Assembly (NCBI GenBank): GCA_024362935.1
Contig: JANCRA010000003.1
Location: 49,203,844-49,267,843 of the forward strand
DNA from: Setophaga petechia
Lineage: Eukaryota > Chordata > Aves > Passeriformes > Parulidae
Direction of reading: 5' to 3'
Length of the DNA stretch: 64,000 nt
In this document: positions 21,075-31,964 of the stretch, piece after piece
How positions within the stretch are numbered: the stretch's first letter is position 1
Layout: the number at the start of each line of letters is the position of its first letter
Notes under the pieces: generated by a model
What the model saw: only the letters and a program-made list of their open reading frames with translations
What the model was told of the DNA's origin: nothing
Database searches by the model: none
Translations under genes and position numbers: made by a program

Positions 21075-21370
21075 CACTATCCCACGTTGCTCCAAACCTG
21101 TGTCAGTCTGGTTTTGGACACTTCCAGGGATCCAGGGGCAGCCACAGCCTCTCTGGGCAATGTATGGCAGGGCCCCACCACCCTCACAGGGAAGGATTTC
21201 TTCCCAATATCCAATCTGACCCCACCCTCTGTCACTGGGAAGCCATTCCCCCTTGTCCTGTCACTCCATGCCCTTGTCCAAAGTCGCTCTACAAATCTCC
21301 TGGAGCCCCATCAGCTCCTGGATCATGAAGTGTTATCCCTTGAAAGGATTGGGCTGGTGAGGGGATGTGA
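21075..21370 (-). mobile_element. CR1 LINE 3' fragment (3' flank of gene 5)
   Basis: Longer CR1 copy beginning with CCAAACCTGTGTCAGTCTGG, then the same conserved CR1 words as at 13600. Part of block F. Confidence 0.75.
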
Positions 21371-22219
21371 GATTCCATAGCTGGGGACACAAACACGGTG
21401 TCAGCAGGGAAGAGAGGTGACAGTTCTGGTCCCAGGGCCAGCAGTTTCCAGCAGGAGCATCCCAGATCCCTGAGGCACATGTCAGCCTGGGTAGGAATCA
21501 TCTTGGAATTCACTGTAGGTTGCAGTCTGAATTCCAGGAAAACTCTTGCTTTGAAATCTTTGCTCTTTTGAAAGGAAGCTCAGGTAGGGAGTGGCCTGGA
21601 TGGCAGTGGAGACAAGGAAGGTGCTTGGATGTAGAAAAAGCACATTGGAGGATCATGATGCTCCTGCACTTGCCTTGGGAACAACCCCCTGGTTGAGTTG
21701 CTCTTCCCTGGACAAGAGGTTGCACCATGGAAAGTTTCTGCTTTGCAATGGGCAGGAAAACAGGAGACAGGGAGAGAAAAACCCGCTCAGATATCCAAAT
21801 CTGTCTCATCTGTTAATTATTAACTACTCTGTTAATAAATGCTGCTTAGCTCTTTAACCTCACATGTGACTCCAAAGCCTTACTGTACACATGATTTCAC
21901 TCTCACTTCCCTTTCCAGAAGCTGTGGCATGTTGGTTTCCCCTGGATTTAAGGCAGTGGGAAAAGGATGGACAGCTTCCCCCTGAGCAAGAGATGTGGCT
22001 GCTGCCCAGGTCTCCGCCAGGAGGAATCAGGAGCTCTTGGTGCTGCCAACATCATCCCAAGCATTGCAGGCACGTGCCTTAGGAAGGGCTCTAGTATGAG
22101 ACAGGGACCTGCCCTGCTCCCAGACCAGCCAGAGGCTTTGGAATGTGATAAAAAAAGGACATGAGCCATTTTGGACACTGTTTAACAGTGACAGGCTCTG
22201 CAGTGAAGCCTGGATGCTG

Positions 22220-22225
22220 TTTATT
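22220..22225 (-). terminator. Distal poly(A) signal, gene 5
   Basis: AATAAA ~1.03 kb past the stop. The proximal hexamer is AATCAA, so this may be the working signal. Confidence 0.4.
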
Positions 22226-23251
22226 CAAAAAATTCAAAGGCTGGGCCTACCACAGTGAAAAGAAACAAAAACCATTAATCCAATCCCTCTGATTGAGGGG
22301 TGGATACAGAATGGCAAAGATCAGGAGAGGCTGGACTGTGGCTGGAGCTGCTGTGCAGAGTGGCTGTGCAGCTCCTGCTGAGGGTGGCCAGGTTCAGGAT
22401 GGAGGTGGTCAAGGGCTTCCCTGGACACTGATGCTGGGGAACCAGAGGATGGATGGCCCCATTCTGCAGAAGAGCAGCATAACCCCCTAATTTCTGTGCA
22501 ATTAAATGGTCCAAGCATCTGGTGATGGGAATTTCCATATTCCATGTACTTTCTGGTACAGGCACAGGAGTTCAGCGGAGTTCACTATCCACCCTGCACT
22601 TTACTCAGAGGGATTTAATTCTGGAATTCAAGAATGTGAGACATTCCCACTGAAAGGATCAGGGAATGTTGCTGTCCCTCCCCAGCTCTGCAGCCCCACC
22701 TGGTGTCCCTTCCCATCAGCTGGGAATGCAGAGCTGGCTCTTGCTGGACAGAAGGGGAAGGATGCTCCCTGTGATCCCAAGCCCTCTCCTGCCATCCAGA
22801 GGCACCAGCCCTGCAGGGATTTGGGAAATCACTGCCACCCCGTGCTGGGAGTGTCCCCAGGGATGAAGGTGTCCCATTCTTTGCAGGCAAGAGCTCCCTG
22901 AAAGCACCATGAAAGTCATTTGCTGAGCCAAAGGAGATAGAGTTCATTCCCTGGGGCTGAGGCCATGAGGGTCATTCCATGGGGAATAGAGCTGGGGAAC
23001 AGCACTGAGCCCAGCTGCACTGCTTGGAGCCATGTGGATCCAGGAGGGAGGAGGAAAGCCATGCTCCAGTGTGCTCTCTGCAGAGCATCCCACAAAAAAC
23101 ACCCAAGGCAATGCTCCTGCTCCCTCCTCCTCTATGAATACACCACCACAGGGAGGGTGATCCTGTGGATATTGATTAATGAGGAGACTCAAGGAAACCT
23201 GTGGCCTCTGGCCGAGGTCCTTCAGCAGAGCAGTGGAAGGGATCAGCAGGC

Positions 23252-24172
23252 TCAGACTGCTGTGTCTCTGGAGGTATCATCACTGTCGGCAGTTTTTTCT
23301 TTCTGCTCCTCAAACACCCTCTGGAGGGACAGCTGGAGGGACTCTATGGAGCAGGGCCTCCTGCACCTCCCCACCATGAAGTAGAGGAAGGGTTTGATGC
23401 TGCTGTGGATGCATGCAAGTGGGAAAGCAACTTGAGAGGGCACATCGATGTAACCGAGCTGCTGCAGGAAATTGCAGAGGCTGAGAAGGAGAGTGAGGAG
23501 CACAGTGATGGCGATAACGATGTCGCGCCTTTTGGGTTGCTGCTGCTGGGAGCCCCACTTGGCCTTAATGAAATCGACTGTGCTGGAAACAAGCATGGGT
23601 GCAACAAAGAGGAGCAGGGTGATGGTGTACATGGAGATGAGAGGAACACGGCAGTGCTCCTGCTCGTGTGATGGGCATAGGAATGTCACTGCAGGAATGA
23701 CAGCAAAGAGAGCAAAGAAGGCACAGTATTGGACACTCTCTGTCACCCACACCAGCCTCTCAGGAAGTTCGTAGTGCCAGTAGAGATTCAAGAGCTGGTA
23801 CACATACAACACATTGCTGTTGAGCATCAGTCGGAACAGCCCCCAGTAGTAGGAGACCACTGAGAGCTGGAAAAAGAAACTCAGATATAGCAGGGGCATT
23901 ATATGAGAGCAGGACACGTCCTCCACCAGGAAGAGGAGGGCGGAGGGGAATGCAAAGAGGAGGAAGAGGACATCGGCAACAGCCAAGTCAAAGATGCCAT
24001 AGCTGGGGATTTTCAGATTGAGGAGGCCGATGACAGCGCCATTCCCAGCCAGCCCACAGAGGCAGATGAGCAGTGTCACACTGTGTATGGCCACACTGGT
24101 GACATCTGTCTCACACAGATCATCTCCTTCAGTGGGTGAGGCAGGAGATGGGGACATGGTGCTCACCTCCAT
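23252..24172 (-). CDS. MRGPR-like receptor, gene 5 (class II)
   Basis: Intact 306-codon frame, MEVSTMSPSP to SRDTAV. TM1 keeps N44 (AGNGAV), TM2 keeps Asp67 (LAVAD). TM3 ends GLFRLMLNSNVLY, with no ERC. TM7 reads SSIKPFLYF. The third intracellular loop carries a Gln run (SQQQQPKRRD) encoded by CAG repeats, as in most copies. Two features differ from the sister genes. The conserved acceptor CTGCAG upstream of the ATG is CTGCAC here (plus strand GTGCAG at 24287-24292), and the proximal poly(A) signal reads AATCAA (about 23166). A distal AATAAA at 22220-22225 is intact. The reading frame shows no damage, so these may alter rather than abolish expression. Confidence 0.92.
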   Translation of the reverse strand: MEVSTMSPSPASPTEGDDLCETDVTSVAIHSVTLLICLCGLAGNGAVIGLLNLKIPSYGIFDLAVADVLFLLFAFPSALLFLVEDVSCSHIMPLLYLSFFFQLSVVSYYWGLFRLMLNSNVLYVYQLLNLYWHYELPERLVWVTESVQYCAFFALFAVIPAVTFLCPSHEQEHCRVPLISMYTITLLLFVAPMLVSSTVDFIKAKWGSQQQQPKRRDIVIAITVLLTLLLSLCNFLQQLGYIDVPSQVAFPLACIHSSIKPFLYFMVGRCRRPCSIESLQLSLQRVFEEQKEKTADSDDTSRDTAV

Positions 24173-24286
24173 GGATGGATGGACGCTAGGCAGGCAGTGG
24201 GATGTGGCCCTGGCTGTGGTCAGAGTGGATGGGCAGTCAGTGCTTGGAGAATCCAGGGATGGACCATGCGGCTCCTCAGCAGCTCC

Positions 24287-24292
24287 GTGCAG
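24287..24292 (-). promoter_or_regulatory. Mutated predicted splice acceptor of gene 5
   Basis: Minus strand reads CTGCAC where ten of the other eleven receptor loci have the acceptor-type GCAG. The preceding pyrimidine-rich tract is intact. Confidence 0.45.
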
Positions 24293-24408
24293 TGGGAAGG
24301 ATTCAGTGGGGAAGAGTGAGGTGTGTAGGGTTAGGAGGGGGGTGGGAATCGTGGGGTGGAGAAGGAGGTGGGAGGGTTGGGCTGTTCTGACATAGGGCAG
24401 GGGAGGGG

Positions 24409-24722
24409 GGAGCTGGGGAGGGCCCTGCGGTCACCGGAAGAGGGTGGCAGGAACACAGCAGCTGGTGCAGGAGAGGAACGTGGGGTAGGGAGGAAGGCAA
24501 ACATTGCACTGACCTGTTCCCTGTGGGGCAGCAGCAGGCAAAGGGGTCTGTGCAGATCAGCGGCGCTTCCTGGTACCTCTTGCTCCTTTGGGATCCATGT
24601 CCTAAAGCGGCTCCTGCCAGGTCAGGGACATGAAGGAGAAAGTGCCCAGGTCACCAGGAGCTCCCCATTCCCGTCCTGCTGGCTCCTCTTTGTGCCCTGT
24701 CCTGGTGTTGGTCCCCAGAGCT
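24409..24722 (-). promoter_or_regulatory. Block A upstream of gene 5
   Basis: Copy with intact donor at 24508-24513. The matching acceptor near gene 5 has lost its AG (24287-24292), so splicing here would need another acceptor. Confidence 0.5.
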
Positions 24723-24849
24723 CGGTGCAGTCACAGGGCATTCAGAAATGGTTTTGCATTTTTGGCTTCCCCGGAGTTCCACAGCTTCTGAGTTATTGAT
24801 CTTGGTTTTTTTTCATTTTCCCTACGAATCAAGTGGTCTTTTTCTTTGT

Positions 24850-25196
24850 TGCGAGAAACGACACCCCACTTCTTAAAATTTTAAGAGATTTATTAAACTA
24901 CAACAAGGGACAAGGTGAAAGGAACAGTGCTCGGTGCGCACTCGCAGGCAGAGGCAGTGCCTGAGGCACATTGCCCAAAATAGAAACAGGATTTGTGCTC
25001 TCTTGGTAAGCCACCCCCCGGTAACCCACCCCCCACATTCAGACACATTCCGCTTTTCCAGCACAGCTCCTCCTCCGTCCCGCCTTCCCGGAGCTCGTGC
25101 AGCGCTTCGGGCTTCGACTGCCCACCATGGTCAGAGATCAGCATTACAACTCTCAACATGAACACAGTACTCACGTTAGAAAAACTCCAAAGTTAA
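24850..25196 (-). mobile_element. LTR family D, copy 2, truncated
   Basis: Left end TGCGAGAAAC preceded by TTTGT (24845-24849). The right ~65 bp are missing: the sequence breaks at 25196 into an A-rich run and then into block F, marking a deletion. Confidence 0.6.
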
Positions 25197-25235
25197 AAAA
25201 AACAATTAAAAAAAAAAAAAAAAGAGAGAGAGAAA
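25195..25235. other. Deletion junction with A-rich filler between genes 5 and 6
   Basis: LTR D copy 2 stops at ~25196. An A-rich run and GAGAGAGAGAAAGGG follow, then block F resumes at GGAAGGATGCTCCC. About 2.3 kb present in the sister unit (about 47240-49610) is missing. Confidence 0.7.
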
Positions 25236-25650
25236 GGGAAGGATGCTCCCTGTGATCCCAACCCCTTTCCTGCCATCCAGAGGCACCAGCCCTGCAGGGA
25301 TTTGGGAAATCACCGCCACCCAGTGCTGGGTGTGTCCCCAGGGATTCCAATGTCCCATGTTCCCTGAAAGCACCATGAAACTCATCTGCTGAGCCAAAGG
25401 AGATGGAGTTCATTCCCTGCGGCCGAGGCCATGAGGGTCATTCCATGGGGAATAGAGCTGGGAAACAGCACTGAGCCCAGCTGCACTGCTTGGAGCCATG
25501 TGGATCCAGGAGGGAGGAGGAAAGCCATGCTCCAGTGTGCTCCCTGCAGAGCATCCCACAAAAATCACCCAAGGCAATGCTTCTGCTCCCTTCTCCTGCA
25601 GGAATACACCACGACAGGGACGGTGATCCCGTGGATATTGATGTATCAGG
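25225..25650 (-). repeat. Block F, partial, 3' flank of pseudogene 6
   Basis: Only the gene-proximal ~425 bp of block F; the CR1 and distal poly(A) part are deleted. Confidence 0.75.
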
Positions 25651-25772
25651 TGAATGAAGGAAACCCTCGGGCTCTGTGGCAAGGTTCTTCAGCAGAGCAG
25701 TGGAAGGCATCCACAGGCTGACATCCGCGTGTCCCTGTGGGACTCATTGCTGAGGGCTGTCCTTTCTTTCTG

Positions 25773-26661
25773 CTACTCAAAGACCCTCTGAAGGGAGAGC
25801 CGGAGGGACCGCACTGTACAGTGCCTCCAGCACCTCACTGTGGGAAAGGCCCTCCAGGAGCTCCCTGCCAAGAAGTAGATGAAGGGTTTGATGCTGCTGT
25901 TGGTACAGGTGAGCAGGGAAACAGCCTGGGTGGGCACATCGATGTACCCGAGCTGCTGCAGGAAATGGCAGAAGCTGAGGAGGAGAGTTGCCAGCGCAGT
26001 GAGGTGGAGAACCATGTCACGCCTCTTGGGCTGCTGCTGCTGGGGGCCCCATTTGGCCTTAATGAAGTCAATTGTGCCAGAAATGACCATGGGAGCAGCC
26101 AAGAGAAACAGGATGATGATGTACATGGAGAGGAGAACTGCCCAGCAGTGCTCCTGCTCTTGTGAGTGGCACAGGAGTATCACTGAGGGAATGACAGTGA
26201 AGAGAGCAAAGAAGGCCCAGGACTGGACACTTCCCACCACCAACCACGTTCGCTCAGAAAGGTCCCAGCAGCAGCGCTGGAAGATCTTGTACATGTAGAG
26301 CACAGTGCCAGCAGGCCTGAGTCAGAACAGCCCCCAGCAGCAGGAGACCACTGACAACTGGAAAAGGAAACGCAGATACAGCATGGGCACGATAGGAGAG
26401 CAGGACATCTTCCACCAGGAGGAGGAGGGCAGAGGGGCCTGTGAGGAGAAGGCAGAGGAAGTCAATGACAGCCAGCTTGAAGATGCCAGAGTTATAGGTT
26501 TTCAGGCTGAGGAGGCCGATGACAGCCCCGTTCCCAGCCAGCCCACAGAGGCAGATGAGCAGTGTCACATTGTGTATGGCCACGATGGTGACATCTGTCT
26601 CACAGAGATCGTCTCCTTCAGTGGGTGAGGCAGGAGATGGGGACACGGTGCTCACCTCCAT
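25773..26661 (-). pseudogene. MRGPR-like pseudogene, gene 6 (class II)
   Basis: Begins MEVSTVSPSP at 26661 and is readable through TM2 (VEDV). It then loses frame at about 26405-26415, where the plus strand lacks two bases relative to sister genes (GGACATCTTCC against GGACACGTCCTCC). In the downstream frame a TGA interrupts the end of TM3 (GLF*LRPAG, about 26318). TM4-TM7 remain readable to a further early stop after LQRVFE at 25773, with tail sequence beyond it. The tail contains an extra 9-residue unit (CWRAFPTVR-like copy next to CWRHCTVRS). Three independent lesions make this a pseudogene rather than a sequencing slip. It lies only 1.6 kb from gene 5 because the usual intergenic unit is deleted (see 25195-25235). 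Confidence 0.9.
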
Positions 26662-27099
26662 GGATGGATGATGGGCAGGCAGTGGGATGTGGCCCCTGGC
26701 TGTGGTCAGAGTGGATGGGCAGTCAGTGCTTGGAGAATCCAGGGCAGGACCATGCGGCTCCTCAGCAGGTCCCTGCAGTGGGAAGGATTCAGTGGGGAGG
26801 AGTGAGATGTGCAGGGGAGGAGGGCAGTGGGAATGGTGGGGTGGGAGAGAGAGTTGTGTTTTTTGTGCTGTTTGGCAGGAGGTTGATAAATAACATAGAG
26901 AATGAACATTTTTAGTTCTTCTGAAGCTCTTCAAAAGCAACATGACCAAAATTCAGAACGATGTGTTATAGATGGACAATCAGATGATTTGCTCTCACAG
27001 TTACGGGATAAATACTATTATTATATAATAATATAATAATGTTGTGAATATTATTAGAAGCTTTATTGATATATAATTATGTTATTGTAGTCTGTTGCT

Positions 27100-27480
27100 C
27101 AGATGTCCCCTGTTCTCGCCATAGTCCCTTTCTCCCCCATCTGTACTGTTGCCATCAGAGAGCCTGAGCCATCTAGGACAGACACAAAGAAGGGGTGTAC
27201 AAAATCTTATTGCTGGGTTGGGAAGAGGCGCAGCATGAGAACACCTGACCCTCCAGTGAAGTTGCAGGGAAGCAGGCTCCACCAATAAACACAAAGAAGG
27301 GCTGACTGACAGACTTTGGGAGGAGCCAGGTTTAGCTGATGCAACCCCCAGGCTATCAAAAGTGAAACATCCATCTTGAAGATCAGCCAGCCACGTGGTA
27401 GGCAGCCATGAGGGAAGCTCTCAGACCTGCTTCTCCTTATTTACTCCTTTTGTTGCATTTTTTATTTAGGTTTAATGAAC
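27100..27480. repeat. Block B upstream of pseudogene 6
   Basis: Third copy; preceded by an ATAATAT-rich stretch at 27015-27050 not seen in the others. Confidence 0.65.
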
Positions 27481-27529
27481 CTCTTAAGTATTTAATATAT
27501 AAATAGTGGGCGGTTGTTTCTCACAGGAT

Positions 27530-27610
27530 GTAAAAGCTGGCACAGACGATGGCAAACATGGCAGGAACCAGTGCAGAAGCAGATAAGGAGGCCTGCAGTG
27601 GTTTTGGGGT
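27530..27610. repeat. Block C, truncated
   Basis: Breaks after GTTTTGGGGTAAAGAATTCC, joining directly to the sequence before block A: a ~600-bp deletion relative to 4188-4666. Confidence 0.65.
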
Positions 27611-27710
27611 AAAGAATTCCTGCTTCCTCATGCTTTGCATTGTGTTAGAAAGTTTGTTCAGGCCCTTTTCAGTGTTCGGATAGAAACGGGATGCACAGGA
27701 GAAGAGAGAG

Positions 27711-28021
27711 GAGCTGGGCAGGGCCCTGCGGTCACCGGGAGAGGGTGGCAGGAACAGAGCAGCTGGTGCAGGAGAGGGAGGTGGGGTAGGGAGGAAGGCA
27801 AACATTGCACTGACCTGTTCCCTGTGGGGCAGCAGCAGGCCAAGGGGTCTGTGCAGATCAGCGGCGCTTCCTGGTACCTCTTGCTCCTTTGGGATCCGTG
27901 TCCTAAAGCGGCTCCTGCCAGGTCAGGGACATGAAGGAGAAAGTGCCCAGGTCACCAGGAGCTCCCCATTCCCGTCCTGCTGGCTCCTCTCTGTGCCCTG
28001 TCCTGGTGTTGCTCCCCAAGT
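27711..28021 (-). promoter_or_regulatory. Block A upstream of pseudogene 6
   Basis: Copy with donor at 27809-27814. A deletion just left of it (near 27610) fuses it to a truncated block C. Confidence 0.45.
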
Positions 28022-28684
28022 CTCAGTGGGGGCATAGGGCAGAAGGAAGTTATTTTACAGCTTTGGGTACGTCAGAGTTCCACTCCCTCTGAGTAATTTA
28101 TCTTGAGATTCTTTTCTTTGTCACAAAGGAGTTGCCTTTTGTCAATAGTCCACATGAAGAATTTTGCAAATTGCTCTTCATTTCCTTCTGATTAGAAACA
28201 TTCCTTCCCTGCACAATGTCCCTTTCTCCATCTGCCTTCTCTCTCCCAACAGGTTCCTACCACTCCTTTTTCTTCCCTGAGGAGTCGTTGTCCCTCCAGC
28301 ACCAGAGGGTTACTGGTGACATTTGAATGCTGGCAGTGCTGTTGAATTATCTGTCTGCTTGTCAGAACCAACTGGAAATACCATTTCATCATTCTGGAAA
28401 TACCTCCAGAATCATTGCTAAAACCTGCCCTGGGCCTAAAGGAGAACAACTGAGACAAGAATTCCCATTTTTGGTGTTCTACTGCAGGCTCACACAGCCC
28501 AAAGGAAGGACAGCACTCAGTCGTTTACAGCCAGGTTATAAACACTTAGAGCTCACATTAATTACTGCCAGTCCCCTTGATGAGTCAATAAAAGCTGTTA
28601 GGGACCAGGGTGCTGTGATTCCCTTTCCAGCCCTTCATTGAGGCTTATCCTTCTCCTCAGGCTTGGGAGCATTTTTGTTTGTTT

Positions 28685-28910
28685 TCACCTGACCCCACCC
28701 CTGTGGGCAACCTGTGCCAGGACCCCACCACCCTCACAGGGAAGGATTTCTTCCCAATATCCAATCTGACCCCACCCTCTGTCACTGGGAAGCCAATCCT
28801 CCTTGTCCTGTCACTCCATGCCCTTGTCCAAAGTCCCTCTCCAAATCTCCTGGAGCCCCATCAGCTCCTGGATCATGAAGTGTTGAAAGGATTGGGCTGG
28901 TGAGGGGATG
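28685..28910 (-). mobile_element. CR1 LINE 3' fragment
   Basis: Duplicate of the 13600 copy at ~15.1 kb distance, with a short deletion after GAAGTGTT. Confidence 0.75.
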
Positions 28911-29961
28911 TGAGATTCCATAGCTGGGGACACAAACACGGTGTCAGCAGGGAAGAGAGGTGACAGTTCTGGTCCCAGGGCCAGCAGTTTCCAGGTGAAG
29001 CATCCCAGATCCCTGAGGCACAATCACACAGCCTGATTCTGATCCGATGAGACGAATCATCTCATCCCAGTTTTCTACTAATTCCTTGAAATTCACTGCA
29101 GGCTGCTGTCTGGCTCCCAGTGGAGTGTAGAAGGTGAGTCAATGGAAATCTGCAACTTTCTAAGGATTAAAGCCAAGAGAGCAGCATGGATTTGCCTCTT
29201 CTCAGAAGAAATGACATTGCTGACATCCTAAATCATCCCTCTGCTGTGTGCCTGTGCTCCAGCTCACACACAGAATTTATTATTGCATGAATCCTCTTGG
29301 AAACTGTGTGGTGAAGGTGAAGTACCACTGAACTTGCAGTATATACCTGGCAAAACTAGATTTGAACCAGAAATAAAAGTTTACCAGCACATTTGTATTG
29401 CAGGGTCCTAAGGATCCACCTCAAGATTGAGAGGAGGCAATTTCAGACTATTCAAAAGACAAGATTTTGGGATTGGAGTTGCTTTAAAAATGAAGGAAGC
29501 AGCTGAGATGGAGACAAAGTGCTTTGGCCACAGGTGTGGTTGCTGAGGTTCTCTCCCATTCCTCATTTCCAGGGCAGAGTGAAGAGCACTGAGGAGCAGA
29601 GCCCTGAGCCCGTGGCAGGCTCTGAGCCAGCTGCCTGTATGTGAGAGCCCTGGAGAGCACGAGGCAGCACGGAGAGCAGGGGCTGTGGCAGGAGCTGGGA
29701 CAGAGCCGCGCCGGACGCTGCTCAGGCTCACCCTGCAGGCTGCCCTTTCCCAAGGGACCATTCCAGGGAACCTCCTGCAGATCCCGGCCCAGGGACAGCA
29801 GCTGGAGGCTGGGAGCTGAGGGGAGTGCACTGCGGGGAAGTTCTCCAGGCTGCCTGAGGAAGCCAGGTCAGACTCTTCCACTTTCATCAGGGCCTCCTCA
29901 TTGGGTGGAGCCTGGTTATTGATTTTGGGGGCAGAATTGAGGTCTGGAGGGAATTCAAAGC

Positions 29962-29969
29962 TATAAATA
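29962..29969 (+). promoter_or_regulatory. TATA-like box upstream of inverted remnant 2
   Basis: Same motif and context as 14863-14870, ~420 bp upstream of remnant 2. Conservation reflects the segmental duplication and is not independent support. Confidence 0.3.
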
Positions 29970-30381
29970 GTGTGGGAAAAGGGATGGAATATTGAAACGA
30001 GTGTCCTGCTGAAGGAATCCAGCAGCTCAGTGATATCAACTGACACCTGAGAGTCCAGGTCAGATCCATCTCAAAGCCATTTCTTCTCTGGTATCTCCAT
30101 GGGCAATTCCTCTCCTTTTTCAATTGTTTTCCTGCTCCAGCTGTGTCCTGTCCACAGCCAGGAAGGAGGAATCTACCTGGCTTTTGTGGCAGGCACCTCA
30201 GACCAAGCTCCCACATCCTCCTTGCAATCTGTCCTGTCCCTCATCCCTCCCTGTGCTGCTCCACATGGAAGCTGTGGGTGGGAAAAGATGGGAAAAAGCC
30301 ACGTTTGGGGGACAGCAGCGTTGCTCTGGTGTGTCTGTTTGTCACCCCTCCAGCTGTGTGAGGGCAGGAGAAGCAGCAGAG

Positions 30382-30763
30382 GTGTCACCGTGAGCGCTTT
30401 GTCCCCTGCCACGGAGGGAGCCAGCCCTGCCTGCTGGAGCCAGCCCGGTGGGAAGGCATCCCAGGGGAGCTGGAATGAGGAGAGCCACGACAACTGGAGG
30501 CAGTGTGACAACAGGCAGTGGAGCAAAGTGCCTGTCCCGTTGCTGCTTGCTGCTGCTGTGCCTTGTGGAATGGTGGGAATGGGGCTGTGCTCTGGCTCCT
30601 CAGCTTCTGCATCCACAGGAACCCCATCACTCCCTGTGTGCTCAGCCTGGCCATGGCTGGCTCCACCTTCCTGCTCTCCATCACCCTTGCCTGGGGATAT
30701 TTTCTGTCCCAGAGAGCTTCTGCCACCAGCTGGGCTCGTGGGGTGTGACAGCTGGGCTGAAGT
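30382..30763 (+). pseudogene. Inverted MRGPR remnant 2, duplicate of remnant 1
   Basis: Same structure as 15283-15662, ~15.1 kb away: VSALSPATEGASPA, a disturbed TM1 (extra indels around 30540-30565 beyond the one shared with remnant 1), then NGAVLWLLSFCIHR and LSLAMAGSTFLLSI, with another small deletion before the GYFLSQ part. The end coincides with the same junction into partial block A. Shared break plus extra lesions indicate that the gene was already dead when the segment duplicated. Confidence 0.72.
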
Positions 30764-30865
30764 TCAGTGACATGAAGGAGAAAGGGCCCAGGTCACCAGG
30801 AGCTCCCCATTCCCGTCCTGCTGCCTCCTCTCTGTGCCCTGTCCTGGTGTTGCTCCCCAGGGCTT
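30762..30865 (-). repeat. Partial block A fused to inverted remnant 2
   Basis: Same truncated block and same junction as at 15661, with minor substitutions. Confidence 0.7.
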
Positions 30866-30989
30866 GGTGCAGTCATTGGGCAGTCGCAAATGCTTTTACA
30901 AATTTTGCTCCATCGTTGCTTCACAGCCTGGGAGTTGCTGATCTTGACTTTTTTTTCCTCCTACAAATCAAGTGGTCTTTTCCTTTTTT

Positions 30990-31381
30990 TCTGAGAAACA
31001 ACACCTCCTTCTTAAAATTTTAACAAGTTTATTAAACTACAACACAGGACAAAATAAGGTCCAGACGCACACTGTCCAAAACAGAAACAGGCTTTGTACC
31101 CTCTTGGTAAGCCACCCCCCGGTAATACATCCCCCACATTCAGACACATTCTGCTTTTCCAGCACAGCTCCTCCTCCGTCCCGCCTTCCCGCAGCTCGTG
31201 CAACGCTTCGAGCTTCGACTGCCCACCATGGTCAGAAATCAGCATTACAACTCTCAACATGAACACAGTACTCACGTTAGAAAAACTCCAAAGCTTAACA
31301 GAGCTTCTTTGAACATTATAACACACAAAATATTCATTCAGCATTTGCGAGAGTCAATCACCAGCGCACCAGTTTATAACA
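30990..31381 (-). mobile_element. LTR family D, copy 3
   Basis: ~390 bp, ends TCTGAGAAAC and GTTTATAACA, followed by TTTTG. Duplicate of copy 1 ~15.1 kb away. Confidence 0.6.
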
Positions 31382-31964
31382 TTTTGAATAGCTCCTCATT
31401 TCCCCCTAATTAGAATCACGCCTTCCCTGTAGAGTGTCCCACTCTTCAACTTCCTTCCCTGACAGGTTTCTATTACACCTCATTTCTGTTCCCTGAGAGG
31501 TCACTGTCCCTCTAGCAGCAGAGTGTTGCTGGTGGTGCTGGTGGCACTGGAATGCTGCTGGCAGTGCTGGCAGTGCTGATGAAGCATCTTGGTGCTTGTC
31601 AGAAACAGCTCCCATTCTGTCAAGAGCTCCAGAACCACTGCCAAACCTTCCCCTGTGCTCATGGGATCACCCCTGGGCCATGGACTCCCATTCCTGTCAT
31701 TCCAATGCAGGCTCACAGAGCCCAAGGGAAGGACAGCACTCAGTTGCTTGCAGCCAGGCTATCAGCACTTGGAGCCCACCCTAATTACTGCCAGTCCCTT
31801 GATGCAGTGAAGGCTATCAGGGACCAGGGTGCTGTGAACTCCCTGCCAGCCCATATCCAGAGCTGCTCCTGTTCCTCCTCAGTCCTGGGAACACTTGGGG
31901 TTGTTTTTGTGGTTGTCTGATCCCAGACTGACCCTTTGCCAGCAGGAACACTTTCAACTATCCC

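Larger units (their letters stand above)
20640..23175 (-). repeat. Block F, ~2.5-kb 3' flank of gene 5
   Basis: Holds a CR1 fragment (21075), unclassified sequence, a distal minus-strand AATAAA (22220-22225) and the segment adjoining the gene 5 3' end. The same 2.5 kb follows genes 7, 10 and 11. No gene recognised inside. Confidence 0.8.
26860..31390. repeat. Segmental duplication H, copy 2
   Basis: 4.5 kb upstream of pseudogene 6, collinear with copy 1 at ~15.1 kb offset but with block C truncated. The genes at its edge (class III gene 3, class II gene 6) differ, so the break lies near the gene 5' end. Confidence 0.75.

Noticed and set aside
22275..22565. ~100-codon minus frame (MPVPESTWNM…) repeated in four block F copies
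   Set aside because: Looks persistent, but starts and ends vary between copies, and it lies in the presumed long 3' UTR upstream of the distal poly(A) signal.
26662..26949. Upstream in-frame extension of gene 6 (and similar for gene 7)
   Set aside because: The extension lies in the predicted intron/5' UTR; the conserved MEV start is at 26661 and other copies have stops in the extension.
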